Source of the DNA: Owenia fusiformis
Taxonomy: Eukaryota > Annelida > Polychaeta > Sabellida > Oweniidae
Length of the DNA: 64,000 bases
Direction: 5' to 3'
Assembly: GCA_903813345.2 (NCBI GenBank)
Contig: CAIIXF020000011.1
Coordinates: 30,124,166-30,188,165 of the forward strand
Shown piece after piece: positions 50,013 to 64,000 of this stretch. The notes under the pieces were generated by a model. The model searched no databases. It had not been told where the DNA came from and saw only the letters and a program-made list of their open reading frames with translations. Position 1 is the first letter of the stretch; each line of letters begins with the position of its first letter. Made by a program: the position numbers and the translations under genes.

Positions 50013-50425
50013 TGTTCAGTAACTTCTTTAAGACAAATTCCTTTGTAAAAAGTGAGAAATAAAGTGAACTTCGTTTTAACAAGTTGGCAATTCTGATTAC
50101 GTCACACCTGCTTCCGTTTCGAGGTGAATAATGAAACACCAAAAGCAGGATTTTAATTCGTTGGTAATCTTTTGTTTCAGTTTACCTTAGAACTGAACCA
50201 AGTATCATTTCACGTTCAATGTATTTTTTGTTTATTTTGCGATGGTCGAATCAATGAATAGAGCTCTGTAGGCCAGACCACCTGTCTTGAGATACCAAAC
50301 CATAAGTCCACATGGGGTGATCACATGTGACCTACATAACCAGGAAGAAAACAAATTATGACAACTTTTCAAAATGACATTTATCGTGTTTAATTCCATT
50401 TATTACACCTTTCTAAGTATATATC
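50013..50425. promoter_or_regulatory. Divergent promoter between CD164-like and TPC2-like genes
   Basis: The two start codons face away from each other across 413 bp, so this segment must hold both 5' UTRs and core promoters unless upstream non-coding exons exist. It contains a CRE-like TTACGTCA at 50097-50104, a palindromic E-box TCACATGTGA at 50321-50330 and another CACATG at 50309-50314. No TATA box is obvious. MiT/TFE factors bind CACATG/CATGTG boxes with flanking T/A, so a lysosomal co-regulation role is plausible but inferred. Confidence 0.6.
50321..50330. promoter_or_regulatory. Palindromic E-box TCACATGTGA
   Basis: A perfect 10 bp palindrome holding overlapping CACATG and CATGTG, about 100 bp before the TPC2-like ATG. 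It resembles MiT/TFE (M-box/CLEAR-type) half-sites; binding is not demonstrated. Confidence 0.4.
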
Positions 50426-63206
<12,781 letters not shown>

Positions 63207-63378
63207 GTAAGTGCATGAATCCTTAATTCATAATTATCCCAACAATATTTTTGGGATGAAGCATGGGCTTTCTCATCTTCGCACGCTCGGTCTTCACTGT
63301 GACCGACGGGAGCCGAGTGAACAAAGGTGGGTTTTCTTAAGATTAAAGATTAACTTTCATTCACCCATTTTTGGACAA

Positions 63379-64000
63379 CTATTGGGATCGTATAATATAT
63401 GGGGGATATCCTTTAACAATGGTCCCATTGAAGAACCCATAGACACCTTCTTTACTGTTACGCAAATGAGCTCCATATTCTCCAAAATTACTTCGACTTA
63501 TCATTAAAACATCACAGTATGTCTGTATATGAAAGTCTAATGATACTTTCTGCATGCCTTGACATGCCTGACTCCTATTAGGGGTCCTATCTACATGTGT
63601 TATTATTCCCTCTGTGTCTACAATAGTATTGGGGAAGAGCCTCTTGGCAGTTTGACGCACATCCTCTGAATCAGTAGTGATGAATATTCTGTGTTGGTCA
63701 GAGTTGTTAAACTGAGACAGAAATTCCCAGACTACTGAAAGAAATTCTAGTTTATTTCGTGGAGGTCCAACATCATGTGGAATTGATGGGTTTACACCCA
63801 TTCGGATCTGTGCACATATTAGCAAAGTGTTGAATCTGGTTTTTGCATTTACTATAAAATTGTTCAGCCTTTTCTGAATACTATCCTGAAGTTTGAATAG
63901 CAGTGAATGTAATTTAGGGAATACATTATCCATTTTAAGTTCAGAGGTGTTAAATCCTAATTGGGTCAGACGTTTTTCATATATCGGATTCTGAAACCCT
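63379..64000 (-). CDS. Fucosyltransferase-like glycosyltransferase, C-terminal part (runs off right edge)
   Basis: 206 residues open without introns from the right edge to TAG at 63379. The frame stays open upstream of the first ATG (63933), so the N-terminus lies outside. The visible part has a beta-strand/nucleotide-sugar style core: LLICAQIRMGVNPS, then RIFITTDSEDVRQTAKRLFP, HVDRT, and GMQKVSLDFHIQTYCDVLMISR with SNFGEYGA. This order (IR-G near a strand, TTDSE, late D-x-CD-x-L-x-S) is that of GT-B fucosyltransferase-like enzymes expanded in marine invertebrates; acceptor and linkage cannot be told. It lies antisense inside the TPC2-like gene, 172 bp beyond exon 13, so it is probably a nested, intron-poor gene or retrocopy. 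No stop or frameshift is visible. Confidence 0.55.
   Translation of the reverse strand, partial: GFQNPIYEKRLTQLGFNTSELKMDNVFPKLHSLLFKLQDSIQKRLNNFIVNAKTRFNTLLICAQIRMGVNPSIPHDVGPPRNKLEFLSVVWEFLSQFNNSDQHRIFITTDSEDVRQTAKRLFPNTIVDTEGIITHVDRTPNRSQACQGMQKVSLDFHIQTYCDVLMISRSNFGEYGAHLRNSKEGVYGFFNGTIVKGYPPYIIRSQ

Overview
The window is nuclear DNA of an invertebrate animal. Genes are split by GT-AG introns, intergenic and intronic DNA is AT-rich and full of transposon debris, and the three recognisable multi-exon genes are metazoan families. A marine lophotrochozoan, possibly a bivalve mollusc, is my guess from the repeat types (tRNA-headed SINEs, palindromic MITEs, many minisatellites). The species cannot be read from the sequence.

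Layout. (1) 1991-28557, + strand: a complete GOPC gene (Golgi PDZ and coiled-coil protein) in nine coding exons, about 535 residues. Its introns carry a 14 kb stretch of repeats and several minisatellites that sit exactly on 3' splice sites. (2) 28558-35452: GOPC 3' UTR and intergenic DNA with no recognised gene. (3) 35453-50012, - strand: a CD164/endolyn-like lysosomal sialomucin in three coding exons, about 184 residues, with a 12 kb first intron packed with DNA transposons. (4) 50013-50425: a 413 bp divergent promoter. (5) 50426 to beyond the right edge, + strand: a two-pore channel gene closest to TPC2. Thirteen exons encode the first channel domain and the linker; the second domain lies outside the window. 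A 5'-truncated, frameshifted LINE sits antisense in its intron 8. (6) 63379-64000, - strand: the C-terminal end of an uninterrupted glycosyltransferase (fucosyltransferase-like) ORF, apparently nested in a TPC2 intron.

All three main genes act in the endomembrane system: Golgi and lysosome sorting, a lysosomal sialomucin, and a lysosomal cation channel. The last two share a head-to-head promoter that holds a palindromic CACATG/CATGTG E-box and a CRE-like site. Co-regulation of these two lysosomal membrane proteins is an inference.

The most unusual signal is repeated duplication of DNA across splice junctions. The exon 8 acceptor of GOPC is the last unit of a roughly 24-copy, 43 bp minisatellite in which each unit carries the pyrimidine tract, the AG and the first exon bases. 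Exon 5 has a 110 bp partial tandem copy upstream. Exons 3 and 4 are also preceded by repeats that run into their acceptors. In TPC2 the exon 12 donor resembles an adjacent minisatellite and the exon 8 acceptor has a distal copy. Other notable items are a LINE/SINE pair sharing a 3' tail, a CACTA-like element with long terminal inverted repeats, an hAT MITE with an 8 bp target duplication, an element whose inverted ends are tandem 16-mers, and a nest of MITEs at 47.5-49.8 kb.
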